Notes under the pieces: model-generated
What the model was told of the DNA's origin: nothing
The model's database searches: none
The model's input: only the letters and a program-made list of their open reading frames with translations
Part shown: piece by piece, positions 20,937 through 32,094 of the stretch
How the letters are laid out: each line of letters begins with the position of its first letter
Position numbering within the stretch: position 1 is the first letter of the stretch
Assembly: GCA_014529385.2 (NCBI GenBank)
Contig: CM043955.1
Coordinates: 151,700,140-151,764,139 of the forward strand
Origin: Adiantum capillus-veneris
Lineage: Eukaryota > Streptophyta > Polypodiopsida > Polypodiales > Pteridaceae
DNA length: 64,000 bases
Direction: 5' to 3'
Position numbers and translations under genes: made by a program

Positions 20937-23595
20937 TTGGGGCGGTCCGGGGCGGGCAACAAGAGAGGCGACCTCTAAACACCCCTCAAGGCTCCCGTGC
21001 TGCTCAATTGGGGCTGGGGCAACCACAAGCACAACACAACAACAAACCCACAGCCAAACCCAAACAAGATAGGGGCACCACCTAGTTATGGTATGCGAAC
21101 TAGGACGCAAGAGAGATTTTGGCACAACCAAGAAGATGCACCACACAACACACACAAGCAACCTCACACCAAGACACACATGAAATGGACCACAGAGAGC
21201 TAGAGCAAAGGGGAGAGAGAGAGGAAAGGATCTTGCGTAATACCTTATTTGTGACTTGCAAATGGAGATGGTTCGTTATGATGCTATCGTAGAACTTGTA
21301 CAAAACTCACTCAATGCTTAGTGATTGCTAATCATTGCCAAAACACACACACACTGTCTTAGGGTGTGGGAGACCTCTCACCACAATACCCTCTTACAAT
21401 GGACACAAAACTGGCAATGAAAAACACACTAAAACACTTTCTAAAATCAAGATCAACCGATAAAAACTCAAAATACACAAGTCACCTTGAATTCACCAAA
21501 CCGTATTGCACAAATGGAAGGACGAAGATTTGAACGTCGAATCACACCTTTGATGCACCAAACCTCAATTTATTGATGATGAAGGAGCATGTACAATAGT
21601 GGTTTTGAGATTTGTGGAACTCACGCTCTCTCACTTGCAATGTGTAGCTTGAAGGCTTCTCTCACACCAAGAGTGAAGCTCACAAGTGGTTGCTACACCT
21701 AAGTCTCTCCTCACGCATAGAGTGTTGGGGTGCTATGTGAGATGTTGGAGATTGTTTTACAAGAAGGAGAGGGGTCTATTTATAGGTTGGAGACCCCTCA
21801 TAAAGATTATTGGAAATCCTAATTTACAAGCTAACAAATCAGGATTATGATTTTTTTGAGTATCGAAACATTGCGGGCCTTCTTTGTCTGCTTGAGTCAT
21901 GGGTGTGGGCTCAAAAGAGAGCATTATTGATGGTAGATAAGGTGAAAGTAAGTAAGGAGAGAGAAAGAGAGAGAGAGAGAGAGTGTGTTATTATACACAT
22001 GTCTTGAGGTGAGGTGTCTTTTATGGTTAGGTCAATGCTATTTTGTGTTAGTATGTTAGTCGTTAGTAATCACTAGAAAGTTAATGTTACATTTACAATG
22101 GGTAGAGTGAGTTGGTTTGATGAAGGAAGAGGGGTGAATTAAAAGAGAATCATTGAGATGGTGAAGCTTTGAAGAAGCTTGAACTCACCCTTGTGTAGAT
22201 TGTGGAAAAAATGACCGCTGGTCTTCTTCTTCTTCTTCGCTTCTTTACGCCGCCGCCACGGTTGACCACCACGATGAAAAGAGGATTTGTTGATGAAAAA
22301 TCCTCAAATTGTAGAAGTTATCATGGTTAAGATGCTGAATTTTAGATATTTTTAGGAGAGGTAAATGAAATTGTAACATAGAAGCAATAGAGAGAGACAT
22401 GGAGAGGGTGTATGTATGTAGAGGTTCATAAAAGAACTATAGGGATGAGAGAGAAGGGTAATGGTGAAGAGGGTGGGAGAAGCCATGGAAATTGCAGGTT
22501 TGAGTGAGGGAAGGAGAGGAATGTGTGTGTGTGTGTGTGTAGAAGTGTGGAAAGAGGTGAGAGAAGACTATAGGCTACTTGTGAGAAAAGTGGGCAGATT
22601 GGGGTCCACTCAAAAAATCATATCTCACCGCTGGTAGCTTCAAAAATCATGAAAAAATTTGAGGTGATTATTCAGAGCGTGGGCTACATTTTCTTGTTTG
22701 ACCACCGCTCTAAATTCGGAGTGGAGATAGGTGCCAAAATTCTCACCAAAAAGCTTGTTTTTATGCCTGCAAAAGTCTTTTAGTGGCCCTTTCCTTTGTT
22801 GAATTTGTATAATGCATCCAAGAGTGAGCGCCTCCTTTGTCATATTATAATACAAAGCATCCAAGTTGCCCTTGACCGATGCATGGAGGAGGATTATTGG
22901 TGAATAAAGAAATATATACATGGTGGGACTAGTGTATGGACTATTCATGGATTTTAGCTCAATGAGCACATGGTGTTAGAATAATGAGTAAAAATAATAA
23001 TAAAAATGTGGAGGAGTTATGGATATGGAAAGATATTGGAATCATATGATATGGTCCCTCCTTGAATTATTTTGGGTGAAAGAGGAAAAGGTATGCAAGT
23101 AAATAATATAATAAACGTAACCAATGAGTAGAAATCAATTTTTTGTTTTCACGAGGGTGAGGGTGAAAATGTGGGAGTGATTTGTATAAAGGAAAAATAT
23201 GAGGTTAGAGTATGTACAATATTGGCAAAAAATATAATCATGGTGTAAGAGAATGAAAGAAGGTGTACATATGTTTAATAAAACACACACTTAAGTAGAA
23301 TATTTAAATAAAATACCAAAATAATTATAAAAAATCTCTATATTTAGGCCATATATACAATGAAATATTTACACACAAAGAGGCCATAATATACTTTTAT
23401 TTTTTTATTTTTTTTTGGCTCAACTAGCCCAGTGACTAGCTAGCTGAGGGTTTTTAAGAAGATATGGGGAAAGCCCCCTAACTCACACACGCCTATGTAC
23501 AGTGAAATGGTAGGGATAGCCATAGCGTTTGGGTGAATTTGGTAGGGTGGAGTAACTTACTATGGCAACTATGGAGAGCCGAAAAACGGCTATCA
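20937..23595 (-). repeat. Gag-only element, 3' LTR (2659 bp)
   Basis: It is nearly identical to 26119-28777, with a small number of substitutions and indels, for example in the ACACAC run at 21345 and near 21715. It contains a short GAGA run (21960-21982), a TG run (22521-22540) and a terminal hairpin AGCCGAAAAACGGCT (23577-23591). Open frames inside the LTR recur in both copies but show no known domain. Confidence 0.92.
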
Positions 23596-23611
23596 TTAGC
23601 CCCCCCCTTAG
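23596..23611 (-). promoter_or_regulatory. Gag-only element polypurine tract
   Basis: Minus-strand TAAGGGGGGGGCTAA abuts the start of the 3' LTR. Confidence 0.8.
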
Positions 23612-23642
23612 ATAATGGTACATTCATGTACCATTTATCCGA

Positions 23643-24155
23643 TCATACAACATGTAGATTGTGTAACGTCTGTCTTTGTTTGCTCTCATCTTTGAAGAAC
23701 CTTTGTTGTATGATTAAAAAACCTTGTGTGATATGAAAGGTTCTCGATTCAATAGTAGGATGAAGTGACTGAGGAAACCTCCTCCATTGAGAAAGTTTCC
23801 ATAAGCACCCCCCAGGATCAAAGATCTTGAAATATCTTTCCCAAAGAGAGATGTATGGTATGGAATCACTGACTGATTTTGGTTGAAGAAACTTGTAGAT
23901 TTTACTGTTGTCCATCATTGCATCTATCACTATGAATGTGATATAAAAGATTGGTTGCTCTTCCTCCTGTATAAAGTTGATGTATCTGCTACGATCTTCA
24001 AGAGCTTGTATGAGCGAATTCCTGAACTGTAGCTCATAAAATTCATTCGACCTGGGTAGGCTCACCAAGTCAAAAATTATATGGCCTTCATGATTTAGGA
24101 AAGCTTGATCCATGCTTCCAGCTGCTATTGGACGGTATTGCAAATAGTTTACCAT
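23643..24155 (-). CDS. Open frame of unknown function in the gag-only element
   Basis: A 170-codon minus-strand frame lies between the gag stop and the polypurine tract. I recognise no domain. It is rich in Phe, Ile and Gln and has no visible zinc finger, signal peptide or protease motif. Its place downstream of gag suggests a second element protein or the decayed tail of one. It may also be non-coding. Confidence 0.3.
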   Translation of the reverse strand: MVNYLQYRPIAAGSMDQAFLNHEGHIIFDLVSLPRSNEFYELQFRNSLIQALEDRSRYINFIQEEEQPIFYITFIVIDAMMDNSKIYKFLQPKSVSDSIPYISLWERYFKIFDPGGCLWKLSQWRRFPQSLHPTIESRTFHITQGFLIIQQRFFKDESKQRQTLHNLHVV

Positions 24156-24236
24156 ATAAGTAGATAATAGACGAAGGTTTCTATTGCTTCCAACACATTG
24201 GAAGAGAATAGATTTTGGTACTGATTGATGAAATAT

Positions 24237-25808
24237 CTACATGTAGCAATCAACAAGTTTTTCATCTATGATGAAGACCAGAAGCATCACAATGTGCGAC
24301 CTCCATACACCAAAGAACCAAATGAAGAAGGTTTGGAAACATCCGTTCATCACCAAGTATTCATGTCCTCCTCCACTTAAGAAGGTATGGTGCCCTCGAT
24401 GAAAGGTATATGTGAAGAGAGGAGAAGTTGACTTTGAAGAGGTGAAACCCAATGTGAAGATGATTGGGGCTTCCAAAGTTTGGATTTTCTTGCTAAGAGA
24501 TTGTCCCATGAATGAAGAGCCACCCACTAAAACACCATTGGAGAGAATGATACCCTTCTGACACTTTCCTTTTATGATTTTATTTTTTACTACTCTCCCT
24601 TGTTCTTCATCCCCTTCTAAGCCCCCCCTTTGGCAAGGTTGTAACTCCTCACTTTGTACCACCTCAAAGGTTGATGGATTACTGTTTGATTTTGTGAAAA
24701 CTTTGGCTTCTTGCATGATAGGGTCCTCCATGCTTAACATACATGGGTCATACAAATGCTTTTCAACATCCTCAAACACTTCTTCAAGATTATCCTCACA
24801 TGGATTCAACTCACACTCTTCTACTTTGTTTTGGAGTTGGCATTCCATGTACACAATCATCTCTTTATGATCAATGTGGTCTATGATCTCTCCACCTATG
24901 ATTTCATCTTCTTCTTCACTCTCTTCTTTTAGACAAGATACACTCTCAGAACATTCCATAAGATCAAGGTTACCTTCAAGGTATTCATTCTCCATAGAGT
25001 CATGTTGCACAAAAGCTTCGTCTGCTCGAACTAGAAATTGATCCTCCGCCAAAAGGTTGGATGTATCCCTTATTGAATCATCAATGCCATTTGAGATATC
25101 TTGTGTCTCTTTTTGCATGCTTGTGATAAAGGTAGAAGAAAGAGATTCCACATTTGAATCTTGGCCACACACTTTAGCACTTGAATAATCAGTTGGCATG
25201 TAAGTAACTTCTTCAACATTTGTCGGAGTAGAAGGAGACAAGTATGGCAAAGGAGATGACTCCTTGATAGAAACACTTTCATGATGGTTGGTTCTTCCAG
25301 CATGATGGAAACCATTTTTGATGTAGAAGTACTTGTGAAACTTCCTTCGGGCAATAGTGACCGCTTCTTCAAAGGTAGAGGGTCCACTATAAGTAACCTT
25401 AGTCTTTAGGAAAGGAGACAAACCCGAAATCAATTGATCCATTTTTACATAATCTGGAAATGTAGAACTAAATCCACATCCTTCCCATTGACGAGAAAAA
25501 ATATCCTCATAAGCATAGTAGTCTTCACCATGTTGTTGAAGTCTCCGTAGTGAAGCCCATGCTTTCTCCGTTGTTGGAACTTTAGAGAATCTGGCCTTCA
25601 AAGCATTGGAAATTTGGGTATCCATCTTCAATCTGAGAAGACATACTCCAAAACCATTGCTCAGCGTTTCCTCTAAGGCATAGCAATAGAAAATCCCCTT
25701 TTTCAATGTCATCCCTGTTACCAAGGATATGACGAACCATTCTAAAATCAGCAAGAAAATCATGAACATCTTCTTATGGATTTCCGAAGAAGATTGGGAT
25801 ATCATCAA
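24237..25808 (-). CDS. gag: Gag-like protein of the non-autonomous retrotransposon
   Basis: A 523-codon minus-strand frame. The first 170 residues follow the usual plant retrotransposon gag layout: a Trp-containing helix region (KAWASLRRLQQHGEDYYAYE), an FSRQWEGCGF segment, a DQLISGLSPFLKTKV motif and a TFEEAVTIARRKFHKYF helix. The rest is acidic and Ser-rich, including an EEESEEEDE-like patch, and has no CCHC knuckle or protease site. No known start is fixed; the first residues look less gag-like and the frame may begin downstream. An uninterrupted frame fits recent activity with borrowed enzymes. Confidence 0.65.
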   Translation of the reverse strand: MMISQSSSEIHKKMFMIFLLILEWFVISLVTGMTLKKGIFYCYALEETLSNGFGVCLLRLKMDTQISNALKARFSKVPTTEKAWASLRRLQQHGEDYYAYEDIFSRQWEGCGFSSTFPDYVKMDQLISGLSPFLKTKVTYSGPSTFEEAVTIARRKFHKYFYIKNGFHHAGRTNHHESVSIKESSPLPYLSPSTPTNVEEVTYMPTDYSSAKVCGQDSNVESLSSTFITSMQKETQDISNGIDDSIRDTSNLLAEDQFLVRADEAFVQHDSMENEYLEGNLDLMECSESVSCLKEESEEEDEIIGGEIIDHIDHKEMIVYMECQLQNKVEECELNPCEDNLEEVFEDVEKHLYDPCMLSMEDPIMQEAKVFTKSNSNPSTFEVVQSEELQPCQRGGLEGDEEQGRVVKNKIIKGKCQKGIILSNGVLVGGSSFMGQSLSKKIQTLEAPIIFTLGFTSSKSTSPLFTYTFHRGHHTFLSGGGHEYLVMNGCFQTFFIWFFGVWRSHIVMLLVFIIDEKLVDCYM

Positions 25809-26097
25809 AGGTATAGCGTGTCATAGTCTCTCAATGCTAGAACCACACAAAGATTAGTTCCAAACAATCATCAACTAACTACACAAAGTTTTGAAAGGTC
25901 TTTCAACATGAATTCTAGACTTTTATGTGAAAATGTTTTTTTCGTTTCTTATGTTATGCATAATCCGAACCATATTCTAGATCAATTTTTGTTTCCTTGA
26001 AATTAAACTCGGTCTGTTTTCATGATTCATAAAATCTACTTGATTATGATGAAATTCAAGCACTCATGCAATACAACAACACTAAGCACACAATCGC

Positions 26098-26115
26098 TCC
26101 TCAGTGGGGGCACCA
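26098..26115 (-). promoter_or_regulatory. Gag-only element primer-binding site
   Basis: Minus-strand TGGTGCCCCCACTGAGGA lies 3 nt from the 5' LTR. TGG pairs with the CCA end of a tRNA; I cannot name the tRNA. Confidence 0.6.
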
Positions 26116-26118
26116 AAA

Positions 26119-28777
26119 TTGGGGCGGTCCGGGGCGGGCACCAAGAGAGGCGACCTCTAAACACCCCTCAAGGCTCCCGTGCTGCTCAATTGGGGCTGGG
26201 GCAACCACAAGCACAACACAACAACAAACCCACAGCCAACCCCAAACAAGATAGGGGCACCACCTAGTTATGGTATGCGAACTAGGACGCAAGAGAGATT
26301 TTGGCACAACCAAGAAGATGCACCACACAACACACACAAGCAACTTCACACCAAGACACACATGAAATGGACCACAGAGAGCTAGAGCAAAGGGAAGAGA
26401 GAGAGGAAAGGATCTTGCGTAATACCTTATTTGTGACTTGCAAATGGAGATGGTTCGTTATGATGCTATCGTAGAACTTGTACAAAACTCACTCAATGCT
26501 TAGTGATTGCTAATCATTGCCAAAACACACACACACACTGTCTTAGGGTGTGGGAGACCTCTCACCACAATACCCTCTTACAATGGACACAAAACTGGCA
26601 ATGAAAAACACACTAAAACACTTTCTAAAATCAAGATCAACTGATAAAAACTCAAAATACACAAGTCACCTTGAATTCACCAAACCGTATTGCACAAATG
26701 GAAGGACGAAGATTTGAACGTCGAATCACACCTTTGATGCACCAAACCTCAATTTATTGATGATGAAGGAGCATGTACAATAGTGGTTTTGAGATTTGTG
26801 GAACTCACGCTCTCTCACTTGCAATGTGTAGCTTGAAGGCTTCTCTCACACCAAGAGTGAAGCTCACAAGTGGTTGCTACACTTAAGTCTCTCCTTACTC
26901 ATAGAGTGTTGGGGTGCTATGTGAGATGTTGGAGATTGTTTTACAAGAAGGAGAGGGGTCTATTTATAGGTTGGAGACCCCTCATAAAGATTATTGGAAA
27001 TCCTAATTTACAAGCTAACAAATCAGGATTATGATTTTTTTGAGTATCGAAACATTGCGGGCCTTCTTTGTCTGCTTGAGTCATGGGTGTGGGCTCAAAA
27101 GAGAGCATTATTGATGGTAGATAAGGTGAAAGTAAGTAAGGAGAGAGAAAGAGAGAGAGAGAGAGAGTGTGTTACTATACACATGTCTTGAGGTAAGGTG
27201 TCTTTTATGGTTAGGTCAATGCTATTTTGTGTTAGTATGTTAGTCGTTAGTAATCACTAGAAAGTTAATGTTACATTTACAATGGGTAGAGTGAGTTGGT
27301 TTGATGAAGGAAGAGGGGTGAATTAAAAGAGAATCATTGAGATGGTGAAGCTTTGAAGAAGCTTGAACTCACCCTTGTGTAGATTGTGGAAAAAATGACC
27401 GCTGGTCTTCTTCTTCTTCTTCGCTTCTTTACGCCGCCGCCACGGTTGACCACCACGATGAAAAGAGGATTTGTTGATGAAAAATCCTCAAATTGTAGAA
27501 GTTATCATGGTTAAGATGCTGAATTTTAGATATTTTTAGGAGAGTAAATGAAATTGTAACATAGAAGCAATAGAGAGAGACATGGAGAGGGTGTATGTAT
27601 GTAGAGGTTCATAAAAGAACTATAGGGATGAGAGAGAAGGGTAATGGTGAAGAGGGTGGGAGAAGCCATGGAAATTGCAGGTTTGAGTGAGGGAAGGAGA
27701 GGAATGTGTGTGTGTGTGTGTGTAGAAGTGTGGAAAGAGGTGAGAGAAGACTATAGGCTACTTGTGAGAAAAGTGGGCAGATTGGGGTCCACTCAAAAAA
27801 TCATATCTCACCGCTGGTAGCTTCAAAAATCATGAAAAAATTTGAGGTGATTATTCAGAGCGTGGGCTACATTTTCTCGTTTGACCACCGCTCTAAATTC
27901 GGAGTGGAGATAGGTGCCAAAATTCTCACCAAAAAGCTTGTTTTTATGCCTGCAAAAGTCTTTTAGTGGCCCTTTCCTTTGTTGAATTTGTACAATGCAT
28001 CCAAGAGTGAGCCCCTCCTTTGTCATATTATAATACAAAGCATCCAAGTTGCCCTTGACCCATGCATGGAGGAGGATTATTGGTGAATAAAGAAATATAT
28101 ACATGGTGGGACTAGTGTATGGACTATTCATGGACTTTAGCTCAATGAGCACATGGTGTTAGAATAATGAGTAAAAATAATAATAAAAATGTGGAGGAGT
28201 TATGGATATGGAAAGATATTGGAATCATATGATATGGTCCCTCCTTGAATTATTTTGGGTGAAAGAGGAAAAGGTATGCAAGTAAATAATATAATAAACG
28301 TAACCAATGAGTAGAAATCAATTTTTTGTTTTCACGAGGGTGAGGGTGAAAATGTGGGAGTGATTTGTATAAAGGAAAAATATGAGGTTAGAGTATGTAC
28401 AATATTGGCAAAAAATATAATCATGGTGTAAGAGAATGAAAGAAGGTGTACATAGGTTTAATAAAACACACACCTAAGTAGAATATTTAAATAAAATACC
28501 AAAATAATTATAAAAAATCCCTATATTTAGGCCATATATACAATGAAATATTTACACACAAAGAGGCCATAATATACTTTTATTTTTTTATTTTTTTTGG
28601 CTCAACTAGCCCAGTGACTAGCTAGCTGAGGGTTTTTAAGAAGATATGGGGAAAGCCCCCTAACTCACACACGCCTATGTACAGTGAAATGGTAGGGATA
28701 GCCATAGCGTTTGGGTGAAATTGGTAGGGTGGAGTAACTTACTATGGCAATTATGGAGAGCCGAAAAACGGCTATCA
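26119..28777 (-). repeat. Gag-only element, 5' LTR (2659 bp)
   Basis: Partner of 20937-23595 with the same length. It ends (plus strand) with the hairpin AGCCGAAAAACGGCT (28759-28773) and ATCA, after which C1 gag resumes with CTGTGAAGC. Confidence 0.92.
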
Positions 28778-29086
28778 CTGTGAAGCTGCACTCTGCTTCT
28801 CATAAAGATCACTCAGCTTTAACCATGCTTGATAAGCCGACATCTCGTCTGCTACATTGAAGTAAACGCTTTCTGCCAAAGTCAGCATAATAGTAGAAAG
28901 TGCCAATTCATCCATTTTGCTCCATTCATCTTCGTCCATTTCTTCTGGTTTTATCCCCTTGAGCTTTATAGGTTTTATCTGCTTCTTTTGTACCAACACG
29001 TGCCAAATCTGCTTCTTCCACAATGGGAAATTGGTTCCATCCAGCTTCTTGATATTGTAAAGAGCAGTGTCCTGTGATCCAGCCAT
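28778..29086 (-). pseudogene. gag: C1 copy 1 gag N-terminus
   Basis: This starts MAGSQDTALYNIKKLDGTNF, the UBN2-type gag start shared with C1 copy 2 and Copia-2, and holds the LWKKQIWHVLVQ helix. It breaks at 28778 where the gag-only element entered. The continuation is at 15251 and below. The Trp codon corresponding to the first Copia-2 stop is intact here. Confidence 0.9.
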
Positions 29087-30167
29087 AGCTACGCTTCAAG
29101 TGGTTTACTTTCCTGGGAAAACTCGGCAGAGTTTCCCTGTAAACTGACCTCTGAACCAATATCAACCTGACAAATGAACCAAGAAAGCTTCAGATTCTGC
29201 ATAAATTTCGGCAGAGTCTCCTTTGTAAAATGGCTCTGGTGTACTCAAAAAACAGACCAAAAAACAACTCAAAAAACACTGTCTCTCTGACACTGTAAGC
29301 TGCGGGTAAACCTGTCCTGCACCTGTACTGTCTCTGACTGTCCTGTCACTGTCCTGTAAGCATAGACTGCGACAATGCCTCAACGGCAGTAAAGCAAAGA
29401 TGCAATCCCAACTGTCTAACTCACAGTCAATACATCCTAGCTGCCTATCTAAGGGTGCTCGAGGGATCGCTCCAAGACCTGTATCACCGAAAGGATCTCA
29501 ACATTCGAGAATCCCCCAGCTCAATAAAACCTCACTCGACCCTCAACAAAGGCTGCAGTAAATCTGACAGTATATAGACTTCCCACAATGTCATACATCC
29601 ACAAATTTCCCACTGTATGCTGTAACCGCTGCGGCGGTTGTTTGCTGCGTGACTCACAGCCAGCAAACCCTCAACAGACATACATTATCTCTGACAATAC
29701 ATCCCATGTGGAAGTACCTGCAATGTCAGGATGAAATCTGGAATATCAAGCAACAAACACAAGCTACCTGATGAACTAGTGGATGTCGCCTACAGTCTGT
29801 GTGTAGATGCGGCCGTGTCGTATGTGACACGCCTCCAAGAACTGTGAGTCGTCCTTCGATGTGTAGACAACCACAAATCAACACTCTGGGAGTGTCGATA
29901 TCCTCAGCAACTGTAATCGTAGGCCGAAAACCCCAAATTTGCAGAGTCGGATCTGCACCCGTCGAGACCACGTGGTCGAAAATGGCCTGCGCAGACCTTT
30001 GTCGAAGCCGAACGGTGGCCGAGATGACCTCAGAATTAAATTCTGAGCACACCAAGCCCCTCGGGCTTACCCATAGGATTTGGGGCCGTGTCTTCGCCTG
30101 TCGAATTTCACTCCAATCTGAGTTGGTGACTCTAGCCTCCTGCAGTGCTGCCCCGAGCCTCGATCTG
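29087..30167 (-). other. C1 copy 1 5' leader
   Basis: About 1.1 kb of non-coding leader between the primer-binding site and gag. It is nearly identical to 56872-57954 in copy 2. It contains the paired hairpins at 29624-29668. Open frames on the plus strand here are not conserved between the families. Confidence 0.8.
29624..29668 (-). promoter_or_regulatory. Double hairpin in the C1 leader (copy 1)
   Basis: Hairpin 1: AACCGC-TGCG-GCGGTT (29624-29639). Hairpin 2: GTTTGCTG, a loop with CGTGACTCACA, then CAGCAAAC (29640-29668). Copy 2 has the same at 57411-57455. Copia-2 has the equivalent at 44352-44398 with paired substitutions in both stems and the loop core kept. This suggests a selected RNA structure; its role is unknown. 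Confidence 0.7.
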
Positions 30168-30180
30168 AGCTCTGATACCA
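30168..30180 (-). promoter_or_regulatory. C1 copy 1 primer-binding site
   Basis: Minus-strand TGGTATCAGAGCT starts 2 nt after the 5' LTR, the usual initiator-Met tRNA site of plant copia elements. Confidence 0.85.
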
Positions 30181-30182
30181 GT

Positions 30183-30374
30183 TGAAGGAGTACGAGCGGA
30201 AGTGCGACTCGAGAGAGAGTGCGAGAAGAAGAGCACGATGATATGGTGAACTCGCTCTACTGTAATGTGTAGAGCATAGTGAGTTCTTATTAGGTTTTTA
30301 CAAAAGAATATGTGTACATACCTGGCGGACCGCCCACTTACCTGGGCGACCACATTGGGCTTTATACCCCAACA
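30183..30374 (-). repeat. C1 copy 1, 5' LTR
   Basis: 192 bp, differing from the 3' LTR at about three positions. It is followed by the target duplication TTCTA at 30375-30379. Confidence 0.95.
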
Positions 30375-30962
30375 TTCTAGAGAGCTTAATTCTTATTGGT
30401 TCTTTTATTAAGTGTTTTTAAATAAATTAAACTAGATTTACTCTAGCCTAATTCTCATTGGTCCACCTCTATGGCCATCCAATAGGATTTTAATGCACCT
30501 TGTGGGAAATTGGGCTAGGGAGTTGACATGTGTCCACTATGTCCTTTGTGTAAAGGGGCTTGCATGAGTGTGTGTGTGTGTGTGTGTTTCTCTCCCATCC
30601 CCTACTAAAAGGGCTCGCCCCTTCCTCTTTAGGAGCTTGCAAAGACTTTTTGTACAGTATCAAGCATCCAATTTTCCTAAGCATTGACCATTAAACTTTA
30701 CCTTTGAATTTTGAAACCTTAGCATTTTGGAAGTCTTAATGGGCTGTACATTAGGTCTTTCAATCCCATTGATTGCACATTTCTCTTCTGTAGAAAACGT
30801 CCCCCTTTGGATCCCTATTTTCCCTCCTTGGATCCCTACTGTGACCAGTTTGCTAGCCTTACCAATAATCTAGCTTTTTCTCCCCTGGTACCTCCCCATA
30901 TTAAATGATCAATTTAACATGAGAAAATCATTTAGGAGAATTAGATATTAGTTATTATGACA

Positions 30963-31985
30963 AAGTGACTAGCCGAAGGTGTAGAAACTGATTTTGTGTC
31001 TTGCATTGCAAACTTTTCTAGTACCTTCTTGATGTAGTCCTCTTGAGATAGCTTTACTGTTTTCTTCGTCCAGTCCCTTCATATCTTCATACCAAGTATC
31101 CGCTTTGCAACACCTAAATATTTCATTGAAAAAGATGTAGATAGATCCTCTTTTAGGTCTTTGATCTCCTGCATGCTAGCACTTGCAATCAGCATGTCAC
31201 CAACATACAACATTAGGAGGATGAACTTTCCATCTCCCAAATTCTTTGTGTAGACGTAGTGATCTGAGTTGCATCTCGTGAATCCATGATCCATCATCCA
31301 TCGATCGAACTTCAAGTGCCACAATCTTGATGCTTTCTTTAGACCATACAAGCTCTTCTTTAATATGCCAAACTTTTTCTCCTTACCCTTTACTTCACAT
31401 CCCTTTGGTTGAAGCATGTAAATTTTCTCCTCTAAGTCACCATGAGGGAATGCCGTATTTACATCCATTTGCTCAAGATTTAAGTCATGACCAGCCACAA
31501 GACTTAAAACAAGCCTAATTGAGTTCATTTTTACAATAGGAGAAAATAGTTCATTGAAATCAATACTTTTCTTTTGAGAAAACCCTTTTACCACAAGCCT
31601 GGACTTGTATCTTTTCTTCCTACCTTCTTCTTCCTTCAGCTTATACACCCATTTTTTCTACAGTGCCTGCTTACCTTTAGGCAACTCAACCAACTTCCAT
31701 GTTTGGTTGCAATGTAATGAGTCCATCTCCACTTGCATGCTCTTCATCCATTCTTCTTTGGATTTGTTTTGCATAGCTTCTTCGTATGATTCCCGCTCTC
31801 CAGAATCTGAGACCAAGAGATGGTTGAAGGAAGGAAGGAACCTTTTTGGAGGTGTACTTGCTCTCGTAGATCTTTGGGACATTGGTTGAGGCTCCTCATT
31901 CAGTTGATGTTGTTGCACGTTGTCACCGTTTGCACTCCTTGAGTCTTCATCATTTGCAAAGCTCGAGACTGGGCATCAATTTTTG
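30963..31985 (-). pseudogene. pol: Copia-A reverse transcriptase (right half of the split element)
   Basis: 31918-31658 holds the linker before RT (QVEMDSLHCNQTWKLVELPKG). 31648-31079 holds copia RT: KSRLVVKGFSQKKSIDFNE, EQMDVNTAFPHGDLEEKIYM, SLYGLKKASRLW and LYVGDMLIAS. The catalytic box reads YVGD at about 31196-31207 where YVDD is required, so the polymerase site is lost. The frame is broken between the two ORFs. The segment ends within the linker near 31985; integrase and gag are absent. It continues in the minus direction into 12429. Confidence 0.88.
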
Positions 31986-32094
31986 GTCTTTTGGTGATTT
32001 TTCTCACGCACGATGGATTCTCCCCATAACGAGGGCCTTAAAATGTGCATTTTTTAGACTAAAAGTTACAAGGGATAAATCAGATTCCATACTT

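Larger units (their letters stand above)
20937..28777 (-). mobile_element. Gag-only LTR retrotransposon with 2659-bp LTRs
   Basis: Two nearly identical 2659-bp direct repeats (20937-23595 and 26119-28777) bracket a 2.5-kb interior with a polypurine tract beside the left repeat and a primer-binding site beside the right one. Orientation is therefore minus. The interior encodes a gag-like protein and no protease, RT or integrase, so the element must borrow enzymes. The flanks share only CTG (20934-20936 and 28778-28780). On the minus strand the LTR starts TG but ends CCCCAA instead of the usual CA. It lies 17 bp from the piggyBac element in C1 gag. Confidence 0.88.
13444..30374 (-). mobile_element. 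C1 copia element, copy 1, with two nested insertions
   Basis: LTRs of 192 bp each (13444-13635 and 30183-30374) are flanked by a perfect 5-bp duplication TTCTA (13439-13443 and 30375-30379). The element is on the minus strand. An internal deletion of about 2.1 kb removed most of integrase and RT, joining pre-integrase sequence to RNase H at about 14040. Gag was then split by a piggyBac element (15256-20919) and a gag-only retrotransposon (20937-28777). The LTRs differ at about three positions, so insertion was fairly recent. Confidence 0.95.
12430..30962 (-). mobile_element. Solo LTR of the Gypsy-A family, split by later insertions
   Basis: The actual LTR sequence is 12430-13443 plus about 30380-30962, roughly 1.6 kb once C1 copy 1 is removed. 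Read on the minus strand it starts TGTCATAATAACTAATATC and ends GGCCATTAAATGTTACA. It is flanked by AAGTG at 12425-12429 and 30963-30967. TG...CA ends, a 5-bp target duplication and no interior define a solo LTR, the product of recombination between two LTRs. Homology with the Gypsy-A LTR is clearest at both termini and around 12600-12700 versus 11040-11150 inverted. Confidence 0.85.

Noticed and set aside
21810..22007. Open frames within the 2.66-kb LTRs (also 22640-22969 and the second copy)
   Set aside because: They are conserved between the LTRs only because the LTRs are recent duplicates; there is no known domain and simple repeats run through them.
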